From: Actinostola sp. cb2023
Lineage: Eukaryota; Cnidaria; Anthozoa; Actiniaria; Actinostolidae
DNA: 64,000 bases
Assembly: GCA_033675265.1 (NCBI GenBank)
Contig: JAUJYZ010000752.1
Span: 124,001 to 188,000, forward strand
Direction: 5' to 3'
The notes below the pieces were generated by a model. That model ran no database searches. It saw nothing but the letters and a program-made list of their open reading frames with translations, and had not been told where the DNA came from. Positions 56,138-64,000 of this stretch are shown here, in pieces. Each line of letters starts with the position of its first letter. The first letter of the stretch is position 1. Position numbers and translations under genes: made by a program.

Positions 56138-56621
56138 TAGTAGAAATATTGTGTCAAGAATGCTCATGATCACAGAAATTACTAGCCTGATTATCAGATG
56201 GCACCGGGACAATAGCACTCAACCTTGTTGATAATCAGGCTGAGAAATTACCTAATGTATTTGATATTACAATTTTATATGGCCATTGTAGTACCACTAC
56301 TACTACTAATAATAATAAATAATAATATTACAATGTAAATGATATATACCTGGTTTGAACCATTTTTTATGAAGAGGTTGGTGAGTACATCTTGGATATA
56401 ACACATTGTCATGACCATCATGGTTATTTGTAATGTGATTGCACATAGATAACCATTCGGCTAATATAAGCTGTGAGCTCCCTCCACCACCAGCGCACCA
56501 GTATAAATGGTAAATAATACTTTTTATCCACTGCTGGACCAAATCACACTCCTTTTTGGCAGCTAATATCTTAAGCTTTTTCTTCAGTCCTGAATAATAA
56601 CAATGTACTTAGTACTATGTT

Positions 56622-56821
56622 AATACAAGCATCAAGAGTTCCAGACTTCCGGTACGCGCGCAATGCATTGTGAGATTATTACAAAGGAAAAGTGAGCACC
56701 AAGTGAGCAAAAACATAGCTTGGGCTCCCTGTGTCTATAATTGGTGCTCACTTTTCCTTTGTAATAATCTCACAATGCATTGCGCGCGTACCGGAAGTCT
56801 GGAACTCTTGATGCTTGTATA
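56622..56821. mobile_element. ~200-bp hairpin MITE
   Basis: Arms of ~80 bp (CAAGCATCAAGAGTTCCAG and reverse complement) with TA at both ends, in a transposase intron. A smaller palindrome (TAGCCTGATTATCA...TGATAATCAGGCT) lies at 56184-56243. Confidence 0.85.
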
Positions 56822-57109
56822 GTAGTAGTCCTGGGGTAGTAGTACTATTTCACAGATTATTATGCGCACTCTACTAAAAAGCCTTTTATTAAAAATATAT
56901 ATAATATACCAATACAGTTATACCTTTAGCAACATGCCATACATCAAAATAGTGGTTGATGTGTTGGTGGTGGTCTTTGAGCCATTTTCTTATCTGTGTG
57001 TGTCTATCTGTTATTAAAGCTTGAATAGAGAATTCTCTCTCTATGAGAAATGTTAAACCTCTTCTAAGTCCTTCAAGTTCCATGTGGCAACTGGACTTGA
57101 CTTCTGTGC

Positions 57110-57222
57110 TCTAATTAAATATGAACAGGTACATAAAAATAGCGAATTAGTACCAAATAGCACTAATTGAAACAATAGAAAACAATAGAAATAGCACTAT
57201 TTAAAGTTAGTACACTCTAGTA
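57110..57222. mobile_element. Degraded foldback MITE family A copy
   Basis: Contains GAAACAATAGAAAACAATAG and AGCACTATTTAAAG motifs of family A and ends at TACACTCTA. The left end is eroded. It lies directly upstream of the first visible transposase exon. Confidence 0.55.
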
Positions 57223-57229
57223 GTAGGGT

Positions 57230-58491
57230 ATGGCCGGTTCGGGGACAAAACGCCACGCCGACCCTCTAGAAAGCAATAATATGCACTTGCGGACCCCCAA
57301 CTCAGCAATCACGCGGGCCCCCAACTCAGCAATAATACCACCACGGGGACCCTCTAGGAATCAAGAATACCACCATGAAAAGCCCCAAGGAAGCAATATT
57401 CACCACCGACACACTATGATCAGGAATTTTTTGAACGTACACGCGGACCCCCAACAAGGCACTAATAAATTCACGCGGACCCCCAACTCAGCAATAATAT
57501 GCACTTGCGGACCCCCAACTCAGCAATAATATGCACTTGCGGACCCCCAACTCGAGGGTATAAGTACTTAAAGATATATTACTTTAGTACATTATGAAAT
57601 GGTGTGATAACGCACCCCTCATCAGCAATAATATGCACTTCCAGGCCACCAACTCAGCAATAATATGCACTTCCAGGCCTCCAACTCAGCAATAATATAC
57701 GTCTGTAGACCCCCCTACTCAACAATAATATGTGCTTGTGGACCCCCAACAAGGCACTAATAAATTCACGCGGGCCTCCAACTCAGCAATAATATGCACT
57801 TCCGGGCCTCCAACTCAGCAATAATATGTGCTTGCGGACCCCCAACTCGAGGGTATAGGTACTTAAAGATATATTACTTTAGTACATTATGAAATGGTGT
57901 GATAATACATACCATCCCTCATCAAAAATTACTCCAAAAATTATAACAAAAAATTATGCGGCCGCAGAAGAAAACTATGCCAAAAATTATAGAAAAATTA
58001 TAACAAAACTATGCCAAAAATTACTCCAAAAATTACGATAAAAAATTAAAAAGCGGCCACAAGAAAAAATAAAAATTTTAAGAAAACTATACCAAAAATT
58101 AAATAAATTAAATATTTTAAAACAACAAAACTATGGAAAAAATATATCAAAAAATAGTAAGTAATTATCATAACTGTGTAGAATGAACCATACATTGTTA
58201 TAGGGTTATCACTGGTGTGGTCAATTTCCTATGCGATGCAAATCCAATAAACTTATAACGTATGGAATTGAAGGCTTGTAAGAATAATAAAACTTACACA
58301 TAATATTTAATAATTTTATGTGTAACATTATACTTGCGGACCCCCAACAAGGTACTAATAAATTCACGCGGACCTCCAACTCAACAATAATATACACTTG
58401 CGGACCCCCAACTCAGCAATAATGTGTGCTTGCAGACCCCCAACTCGAGGGTAAAAGGTTTTAAAGCGATATTACTTTAGTACATTATAGA
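57230..58491. repeat. Minisatellite and triplicated upstream segment
   Basis: Units of ~32 bp with ACTCAGCAATAATATGCACT and TGCGGACCCCCAA words are repeated at 57280-57550, 57625-57845 and 58330-58445. Each block ends in a similar ~55-bp segment (ACTCGAGGGTA...TTACTTTAGTACATTAT), at ~57551, ~57849 and ~58442. The last one directly precedes the HNH start codon. The intervening 57910-58320 is AT-rich with repeated CCAAAAATTA words. No gene. Confidence 0.8.
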
Positions 58492-59126
58492 ATGTCGGAG
58501 ATAGAACAAGATAAGACCATCATTAATGGAAAATCATTCAATATACATCCAGTTTATAATCTATATGCTAGTAGCGAAGATGGGTATATCACTCATATAG
58601 TAAGAAGAATTCCTTTGAAAGGAAATTTGAAAAAAAAACAGGATATTTAAGAATCAGTGTTAGACTACATGGAGGGAAAAAACAGAAAGGATTTTTTACT
58701 CATCGTTTCATTTGGGAATGTTATAACGGAATTATCCTTGATGATAAAGTTATTGGCCATATAAATAATAATAAAGAGGATAACCGTTTGTGTAACTTAC
58801 AACTAGTAACACAACAACAGAATTGTAAAAAATCCGCTAATGGTAGAGATTATTCATTCACTGCAAAAAACCATCAAAATAAGAGATGTGTGAAAGTTAC
58901 TAACTACGATACAAATGAAGAAACGTTTTATAACAGTATGTATGCTATTAATCAACATCTAGGGATTAATGCGGGTTTAGTTAAGATGGCTTGTGATGGT
59001 TCTAACAATGTTAAATCTGGTATTTCAAAAGTTGATTTTTGTCGGTATAAATTTTCATACATTCAAAAAGAAGATCTACCTGAAAATTTTAAGAAATCTG
59101 CTAACAAACGACCAAAGAAAAAGTAG
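58492..59126 (+). pseudogene. HNH homing-endonuclease-like protein, one frameshift
   Basis: ATG at 58492 (MSEIEQDKTIINGKSF) opens a frame that breaks in an A-run near 58628-58638 and continues as GYLRISVRLHGG. The HNH core follows: HRFIWECYNGI, then GHINNNKEDNRLCNLQ. The C-terminal part (HQNKRCVKVTNYDTNEE ... YAINQHLGINAGLV) looks like a NUMOD1-type DNA-binding helix-turn-helix, as in intron-encoded nucleases of phages and large DNA viruses. The total is ~210 residues. The frameshift is in a homopolymer and may be an error. The role would be site-specific DNA cleavage promoting its own spread. Confidence 0.75.
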
Positions 59127-59213
59127 TTATTATAAAACCATATTTTTACATCATTGATTTTCTAATTAATAATGTAATTCGGGGAGGTTTTCATTTTTTT
59201 TGTGTTGAAACAT

Positions 59214-59336
59214 TTATCGAAACATATACCAAGCTAGCCCAGCAGCTCCAACTGTTATCACCGCTAAATTAGTATCATGTTTTTTTGATGTTGGTGAAGG
59301 TTTTACATCTGGTTTATCTGGTTTATCTCCTTCCAT
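59214..59336 (-). CDS. 40-residue single-pass membrane protein (hypothetical)
   Basis: ATG at 59336. A charged Lys/Asp/Pro N-terminus (MEGDKPDKPDVKPSPTSKK) is followed by a C-terminal hydrophobic helix (LAVITVGAAGLAWYMF). It could be a virion-like or holin-like membrane peptide, or simply the in-frame tail of the upstream open segment (59337-59474). Not recognised. Confidence 0.35.
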   Translation of the reverse strand: MEGDKPDKPDVKPSPTSKKHDTNLAVITVGAAGLAWYMFR

Positions 59337-59890
59337 TCTGCATCGTATATTTTCCATCCAGCTTTTAAGGGAGCTGTAGAGGTCAATAGACAGGTTGACG
59401 ATCGCCCCACCGTAGGTGCCGGCGGTTTTGTGTTCGGAGACATGGATCGCGTAGTGGTCATCAATTTTCTTGGCATCTGCACACTCTGTTCAATTAAACA
59501 ATGAGCACCAAATTAGGATTTCAAGAATAGAAACTATCAGTCCACAATTGAATGTTTACCTTTTACTGTGATGTTCGAACAGATGCCAGCTCTGTTGAAG
59601 TTTTCTACGGTCATGGAAAATATTAGCCAATTACGGATGTCTATTGCCGTGAAGAACATGGGCCGGTTGATTTTGGCAGTGTTGCAGGCTTCGGCCATCT
59701 GCTTGGAGTGGCTGGAGTGCAACATTAGCTTTATCTCCGACGGAGTCACCAACGCGTTACTCTCCAGCCACTCTCTTTTGTCACTCTCCTGCCGCTTTCT
59801 CTTCCTCCATGAAGTCCGCCAAGCCTCAATTACTTTAATAGAACTTGCGATTTGTGATCTTCTCCTCTCTGAGATATTGGCGTGAACAAA
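59337..59890 (-). pseudogene. Tyrosine-recombinase-like segment
   Basis: Two exons join in phase (donor GTAAAC at ~59556, acceptor TTGAACAG at ~59490): SIKVIEAWRTSWRKRKRQES ... FTAIDIRNWLIFSMTVENFN, RAGICSNITVK, then HYAIHVSEHKTAGTYGGAIV, NLSIDLYSSLKSW. The pattern (RxG...NMT, HKT) resembles the catalytic domain of tyrosine recombinases found in Crypton- and DIRS-like proteins. The usual C-terminal HxxR and Tyr are not visible, so it is a fragment. Confidence 0.45.
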
Positions 59891-59933
59891 GGATGATGTG
59901 TAGGTCAGGAATTGCTCCAGTGAGTAACTATAA

Positions 59934-60694
59934 CTATAACATGTTATTATGTTTTATACCTACCGATTTTGCATCATTATTAACATTATTAACGCCGAAC
60001 CGCATATCTGCAGAAGCTCTTACCAATTTATTATTGTATCCAAGAACTGAATTATTATTGATAACAAGACTAGATGGTAGTAACCAACAGCCTACAGCAA
60101 TAGCCATATCTAGTTTTTGTTTTGATTGTTGAATAGCTAGTTGATATCTTTGTATACTTTTAGAAATGTCTGTCTCAACAATAGATGATTCAAATAGTTG
60201 TAAGAATACTGTTTGCGTCTCTTGTGCAGAACCAGAATTGCCAATAATGCTTGATCGTGTTTGTACTTGAGCTCCCAGAATACAATACACAAACGCCTCA
60301 ATCGATTGATTTAATCGTGAGAGTCCGGCTCTGGTTAAACCCTTTGATTCATTTAGTAAAAAATACTTATACTGATTATTTTCTAGAGGAGAGATATGAT
60401 CAAGAGTATATCCACCATAAGCTCCACTCTCATCCTTAAATTTGAAAACACCATCTGGCCATTTATTTGTGTACTTACCACCCATTTTTTCATTATAAGC
60501 ATCTGTAACATCATCTACCTCATTAAATATTTTCTTATAAATCCGGCCTAAACCACCATTCTCATCCTCTGTAAATCTAAAATCGCTATTTTTAGATATA
60601 TTAAATTCACGACAAGCTTTGTCATAACCAGCCTTATTATATATTTATTATCAATATTCGTAAAGTATTGATCTCCAGGTAGTGGAATATTCAT
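59934..60694 (-). pseudogene. Unidentified ~250-aa protein, one frameshift
   Basis: ATG at 60694 (MNIPLPGDQYFTNIDNK) is followed by a frameshift near 60640. The protein then continues (KACREFNISKNSDFRFTEDE ... GVFKFKDESGAYGGYTLDHI) and becomes helical (TRAGLSRLNQSIEAFVYCIL, QRYQLAIQQSKQKLDMAIAV) to a stop at 59934. I recognise no domain. Its neighbourhood (HNH nuclease, tiny membrane protein) suggests a virus-like or Polinton-like mobile element, but that is only context. Confidence 0.45.
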
Positions 60695-60779
60695 TTGTGC
60701 CAATATCCTTCTGGATGTGAAGAGGATATGAAATTTGAGCAGTGAATTTATCATAGGAGCATATTTTGTTAGCATGACA

Positions 60780-61130
60780 CTTGATTATGCTTGCCTTCTC
60801 TGAAATTTCTTCACGACAGGCGTCACAAAACAGCTTGTTGTTTGAATTTCTAAATGGCTCGTCCTTGAACTCTCTAATTCTTGTTTCGACAAAGTTAGTT
60901 TTCATTTTACCTGACTTCTTTGCCGGCATATTTCCTGGTCCACGCTGACCACGCACTCCGTCTCCACGGCCGCTATATTGTTTCGTTTTATTTGACGAAA
61001 CCACCCGACTTCTGGCTAGGTCTGAAGCTTTGGGACTTTTTAATTGCATCAAGGCATTCCTTACAGCTTCTGATGGCTCCGAGCCAGCCAAATCAACAGC
61101 GTTTATCTCCGAGCTCGAACTGGCAGCCAT
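60780..61130 (-). pseudogene. Zinc-finger exon (CGGBP/BED-like), truncated
   Basis: ATG at 61130 (MAASSSSEINAVDLAGSEPS) opens a Ser/Lys-rich leader with a Gly/Arg patch (GRGDGVRGQRGPG) and a finger (REFKDEPFRNSNNKLFCDAC ... ASIIKCH). This resembles the DNA-binding finger of CGGBP1-like and hAT-derived proteins. The second His is missing because the sequence changes at ~60778, where the unidentified protein's region begins. It may once have continued into the recombinase-like segment at 59890. Confidence 0.45.
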
Positions 61131-61199
61131 GACTGATGAGTGATGAGAACTGTGAGGGCTTAGCAGCCTGGCATAAATAGGCAACCACCAGGCCTTCAA

Positions 61200-63229
61200 T
61201 AAGCAGCCAAGCCTTTATAACATGAAATCCTTTCTTGGAGCAATCAAAACAAACTGCACTCATTAATATTTCATGGTATATTGATTTTATTGGAAAACAG
61301 AGAACAGAAAACGATAAATCAGATAACCACAGGAAGCCCACGCGACCACAGAGAAAGTCGTCAGTGTTTTTTTTAGATATTTTTCCTGAAATATGAGCAT
61401 TATGCCGGCATTATGCTCGATGCTCCAACTATAGTATTATGCTCAAAATTATGCCGGCATAATATATCTTACCCTACCTTTGCTCCATAAAACCACAATT
61501 AAAATGAGCTATCCACCAATCAGCATGAGAGTAGGATTTAAAATGTGATGACATCTATGGTGACCTCTGTGATATAATAAGCAAACCGGACGGTTAAATG
61601 GTCTCGTGATTTATAAAATTACTTTTTGAAGCCTATGCAATGCTCACTTTCACGAAAATAGCTCTCTTCTGAAATACAATCATATGTTTGTTTCTGCCTC
61701 CTAGTGGAATTATAGAGGAGAAATCTTTACTTTTTAGTCAACAACAAACACTCAGCTAGCCTTGCGTCTGTGACCAATCTTTCAACTAGCGATGCTGAAG
61801 TTGAAACGTCAGAGTCTTGAATTTCTAACACAGACTCTAATTGGCTAGAAAACTTGGCGCGAACGGTTCCAGGAATATGAGAGCCAAATTCTGATTGGCC
61901 AAAAGCAGGGAAAGGATTGTTGTTTGAATTTTAGCAGCCGTTTGTGGGCCGAGAGCGTTACGTGACGGAACTAAAAACGGATGCGAGGGAGACTAGAAAA
62001 AAAGCTGTTCCTGAGTCGATCAGTATGAAGAGCAATTTGATACAGGAAATGACTGCTCAGTCTAGTGTTCTACCGGCTATCACGTTGTCAACATCGGTCG
62101 ATAGTCGATAGAGCATTTGTAGAGAATATCAAGAACAGTTCATCCAAAAATGGTTATTGGGCTTAATAACTCTGTCTTGTCTTTTTGGTAATTTTAACTA
62201 CCAAATATGACTTGCCCACTGGTTACTTTTTTGTAGTAGTTAATGTTATCTGTAGGTGTCTATATGTAGTAAGAACTGCATGTGAATGTGATGTGATGTC
62301 TACGGACAATGGTGAATGTTGACCCTCATCATTTGTGCATTTTTAATGTTTTTCAGCTGCTCCTTATTGAAGATAACACTACTATTTCTCTGATAAATTT
62401 CTCCTCGTGCTGCATCAGCAGCAGAGAAGAAACTGTGTCTTTTGATTTCAATACTGGGGTAAATTCAATAAAGAGTTTGAATTGATATGGGGTTCCTGTG
62501 GCGTCCGATGCTGGCTAAAATCGAGATTTCTGTTCCCTTATCTTATCCCTTTTCTTGGCTGCTTCAACTCTGTTTTCATTGTGAGGTGTGTTTCCTTGAA
62601 ATGATTTACGACTTTGCTTTTGACTTTTTCCAATGAACTGTTTTTGCTCCATCTGTGCTTTCTTCGATCTGATGACTTTGTTTGCTTACGCATTTTTGCA
62701 GCTTTTATATTCTTCTACTAGGGATTGCAGAAATGTATCATTACTAGACGATAACATGTCGCATGTCTTCCTTTCCCCAAACTCTCTCTTCCACTTTCTA
62801 CTTGTAACCAAGTCATTTACAAAATCTTCGATCTCAACATAGTTAGTAGAGGGGACTGGTTGGGAAACCTTTTGTTATATGTTTTTGTTCGTTTTTTTCA
62901 AACGTGACCGTGCACAAATCTTTTGTTTTGTCATTGTTTTGCCTTAATTTGCTATGGTTGAGCAACTGAACCCAAACGTTTCTTTTGGCTGATTGTGCGA
63001 TATATTCCAATTCAAAATGAAATATATTACAATATTTAAATAAATAATCCAATAGAGAACATTTGGGTTCATTCATTTAGCCATTTTCTAATGAATTTGA
63101 ACAAACATTGTGCACGGTCAGGACCCGTTCAACATCATAATGACATTAGGACTAGAACAAAGAAATATGACAAAAGGCTTCCTAACCATTCCCTCTACTA
63201 ACTGTGATCTCAAAAATGAGTTGAAAGCA
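61200..63229. other. Mostly non-coding; possible basic-protein remnant
   Basis: A small palindrome at 61400-61465 (ATTATGCCGGCAT and inverse). On the minus strand 62860-62524 reads VNDLVTSRKWKREFGERK, an in-frame TAA, then a Lys/Gln-rich stretch; this could be a decayed exon. A loose inverted repeat joins ~62830-62900 with ~63100-63215 (TTAGTAGAGGG...GACCGTGCACAA). Nothing else is supported. Confidence 0.4.
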
Positions 63230-63233
63230 TTAA

Positions 63234-63658
63234 AGTGCCTATGAAACGAAAAAAAACAGACCCCGTTTTTATTTGCTACTACGAAAGTTTACTATTTGCT
63301 AGTTTACATGTCGTTAATACAAAGTGAATTGAGCTCAGGGAACATTTTTTATTCCGTGCACGAAGTTGGGCATTTTGGGTTTCAAAGTGCGAAAATTCCC
63401 GCTCGGTCCAACTATAGAAATGTGACGTCAAGAGTTGTGCAAACAAAGGCATGCACAACCTCTTGACGTCACCGAGCCATTTTCAAGGACCCAGTCTCTT
63501 GTCGCACATTTTGGTTGAAAATGATAATTTTCAAACCGCGAAAAGAAAATGTTCGCACGCTCAAAGTCGATGTTTAAATACAGCAAATGTTCAGAGAAAG
63601 ACCAAACAACAATAATGTACAATAAAACAAGGATCAACATTTTCGTTTCATAGGCACT
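63234..63658. mobile_element. 425-bp TTAA MITE (Kolobok-type ends), copy 2
   Basis: Ends AGTGCCTATGAAACGAAAA and inverse ...TTTTCGTTTCATAGGCACT, flanked by TTAA (63230-63233, 63659-63662). The interior includes a hairpin around 63421-63473 (GTGACGTCAAGAG...CTCTTGACGTCAC). The ends are related to those of the 19480 MITE. Confidence 0.9.
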
Positions 63659-63662
63659 TTAA

Positions 63663-64000
63663 GTTACTTTTGAGACTCTCAATAACATCTGCTCTCATTT
63701 ATGTCTTCTTTCGTTCTCTCTTTACAGTACTGATATGGTATTTTCGGTAATTCTGGAATCTGAGCACCAATATCTGAATATGTAACATGTTCACTCGAAT
63801 CATAACCACCTATCCATAAAACAAAGAATAAAATCAAGGATTTTGAAAACCACACTTTGAGACATGATAGTAGTAATAAGGGTTAGTTCAAAACACCACC
63901 CATGAGCCCATGGTCCAAAGAAAAGGAAGGTGTAAAAACGGTCAGCTGAAAGTTTTTTTTGCGCCCACAGGCAAAACCGCCATTTTGTATTGTTTTTGGA
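63663..64000. other. No gene seen
   Basis: Unremarkable sequence to the window edge, ending in GCCATTTTG-type sequence. The minus-strand ORF 63428-63640 lies inside the preceding MITE. Confidence 0.6.

Larger units (their letters stand above)
51309..57108. mobile_element. Kolobok-like transposon (left end and two genes)
   Basis: A TTAA at 51305-51308 followed by AGTGCTAGTAGCATGG resembles the TTAAAGTGC ends of the MITEs at 19480 and 63234. Inside lie a P2X7-like gene (plus) and a spliced Kolobok-type transposase (minus), convergent. The 5' exons of the transposase and the right terminus are not found; the element is probably truncated near 57.1-57.2 kb by repeats. Assignment rests on gene type and the left end. 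Confidence 0.5.
53394..57108 (-). pseudogene. Kolobok-like transposase, 5' truncated
   Basis: Five exons with good splice sites: 57108-56924 (MELEGLRRGLTFL ... ALITDRHTQIRKWL ... HYFDVWHVAKG), 56589-56350 (IYHLYWCAGGGG, KKWFKP), 54123-53952 (LSPYGQTSSIEGFHSVINHF), 53808-53660 (SLAAMHYNENNHREQAT) and 53563-53394. The Asp in TDRH and the Glu in SSIEGFH are candidate catalytic residues; the first Asp block would be in missing upstream exons. Introns hold a hairpin MITE, a 1.5-kb segment between two MITE copies and smaller palindromes. The visible exons have no stops, but without the 5' part the gene cannot be active. The Kolobok assignment is recognition-based. Confidence 0.65.

Noticed and set aside
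57280..58445. CRISPR-like array of regular repeats
   Set aside because: Eukaryotic minisatellite: repeats and spacers are both conserved, there is no leader and there are no cas genes.
1..64000. tRNA, rRNA and snRNA genes
   Set aside because: I looked for B-box-like GTTCGA contexts and conserved rRNA words and saw none that fold convincingly; tRNAscan-SE or Infernal would be decisive.

Overview
This is eukaryotic, intron-containing, AT-rich DNA made almost entirely of transposable elements, many inserted inside one another. There is no operon structure and no rRNA or tRNA gene that I could find. The protein families resemble those I associate with invertebrate metazoans, most readily a cnidarian such as a coral or sea anemone: DIRS-like retroelements, DUF6589-like and Kolobok-like transposases, a RAG1-N-terminus-like transposase, a P2X7-C-terminal-like gene and hAT relatives of ZNF862. 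The organism call is inference. I see no convincing ordinary housekeeping gene.

Layout. About 1-20.3 kb: a minus-strand DIRS-like retroelement (spliced gag at 18.06-20.29 kb, RT/RNase H at 0.09-1.62 kb) is split by a 16.4-kb nest. The nest is a TTAA-type element with 1.88-kb inverted arms (ends ~1617 and 18058). It was entered by an 8.8-kb DUF6589-transposase/RecQ-helicase transposon (1663-10441, 9-bp target duplication), which carries its own 2.1-kb insertion in the helicase exon. It was also entered by a 3.05-kb element (10636-13688) carrying a mariner-like MITE. About 20.5-31.4 kb: a decayed minus-strand hAT gene is split by an 8.9-kb block bounded by two direct copies of one MITE. That block holds a Tc1 transposase, a gag-only retroelement with split direct repeats, and a HUH-endonuclease/SF3-helicase Rep-like gene. 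About 32-33.6 kb: decayed fragments of another mobile gene.

About 34.4-42.65 kb is the most remarkable part. It is an apparently intact transposon with CACGG termini encoding a 13-exon, ~973-aa protein whose first ~290 residues match the RAG1 N-terminal zinc-binding region, RING and following zinc finger, joined to a different transposase-like C-terminus. A small spliced gene runs antisense to it. The two ends carry the same two conserved blocks separated by 8 bp at one end and 18 bp at the other.

About 43-47 kb: minus-strand exons of a Ulp1-like protease and decayed lysine-rich and Cys-rich mobile-gene fragments. About 47-51.3 kb: MITEs and simple repeats. About 51.3-57.1 kb: a Kolobok-like element with a P2X7-like gene (plus, broken) convergent on a spliced transposase (minus), with MITEs in its introns. 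About 57.2-61.1 kb: minisatellites, an HNH endonuclease, a tiny membrane protein, a tyrosine-recombinase-like segment, an unidentified protein and a zinc-finger exon. About 61.2-64 kb: mostly non-coding, with a TTAA MITE.

The genes act mainly as independent mobile elements rather than as a pathway. The links seen are transposase plus helicase (1.7-10.4 kb), transposase plus small antisense protein (34-42 kb), P2X7-like plus Kolobok transposase (51-57 kb), and MITE families that share ends with the larger elements.
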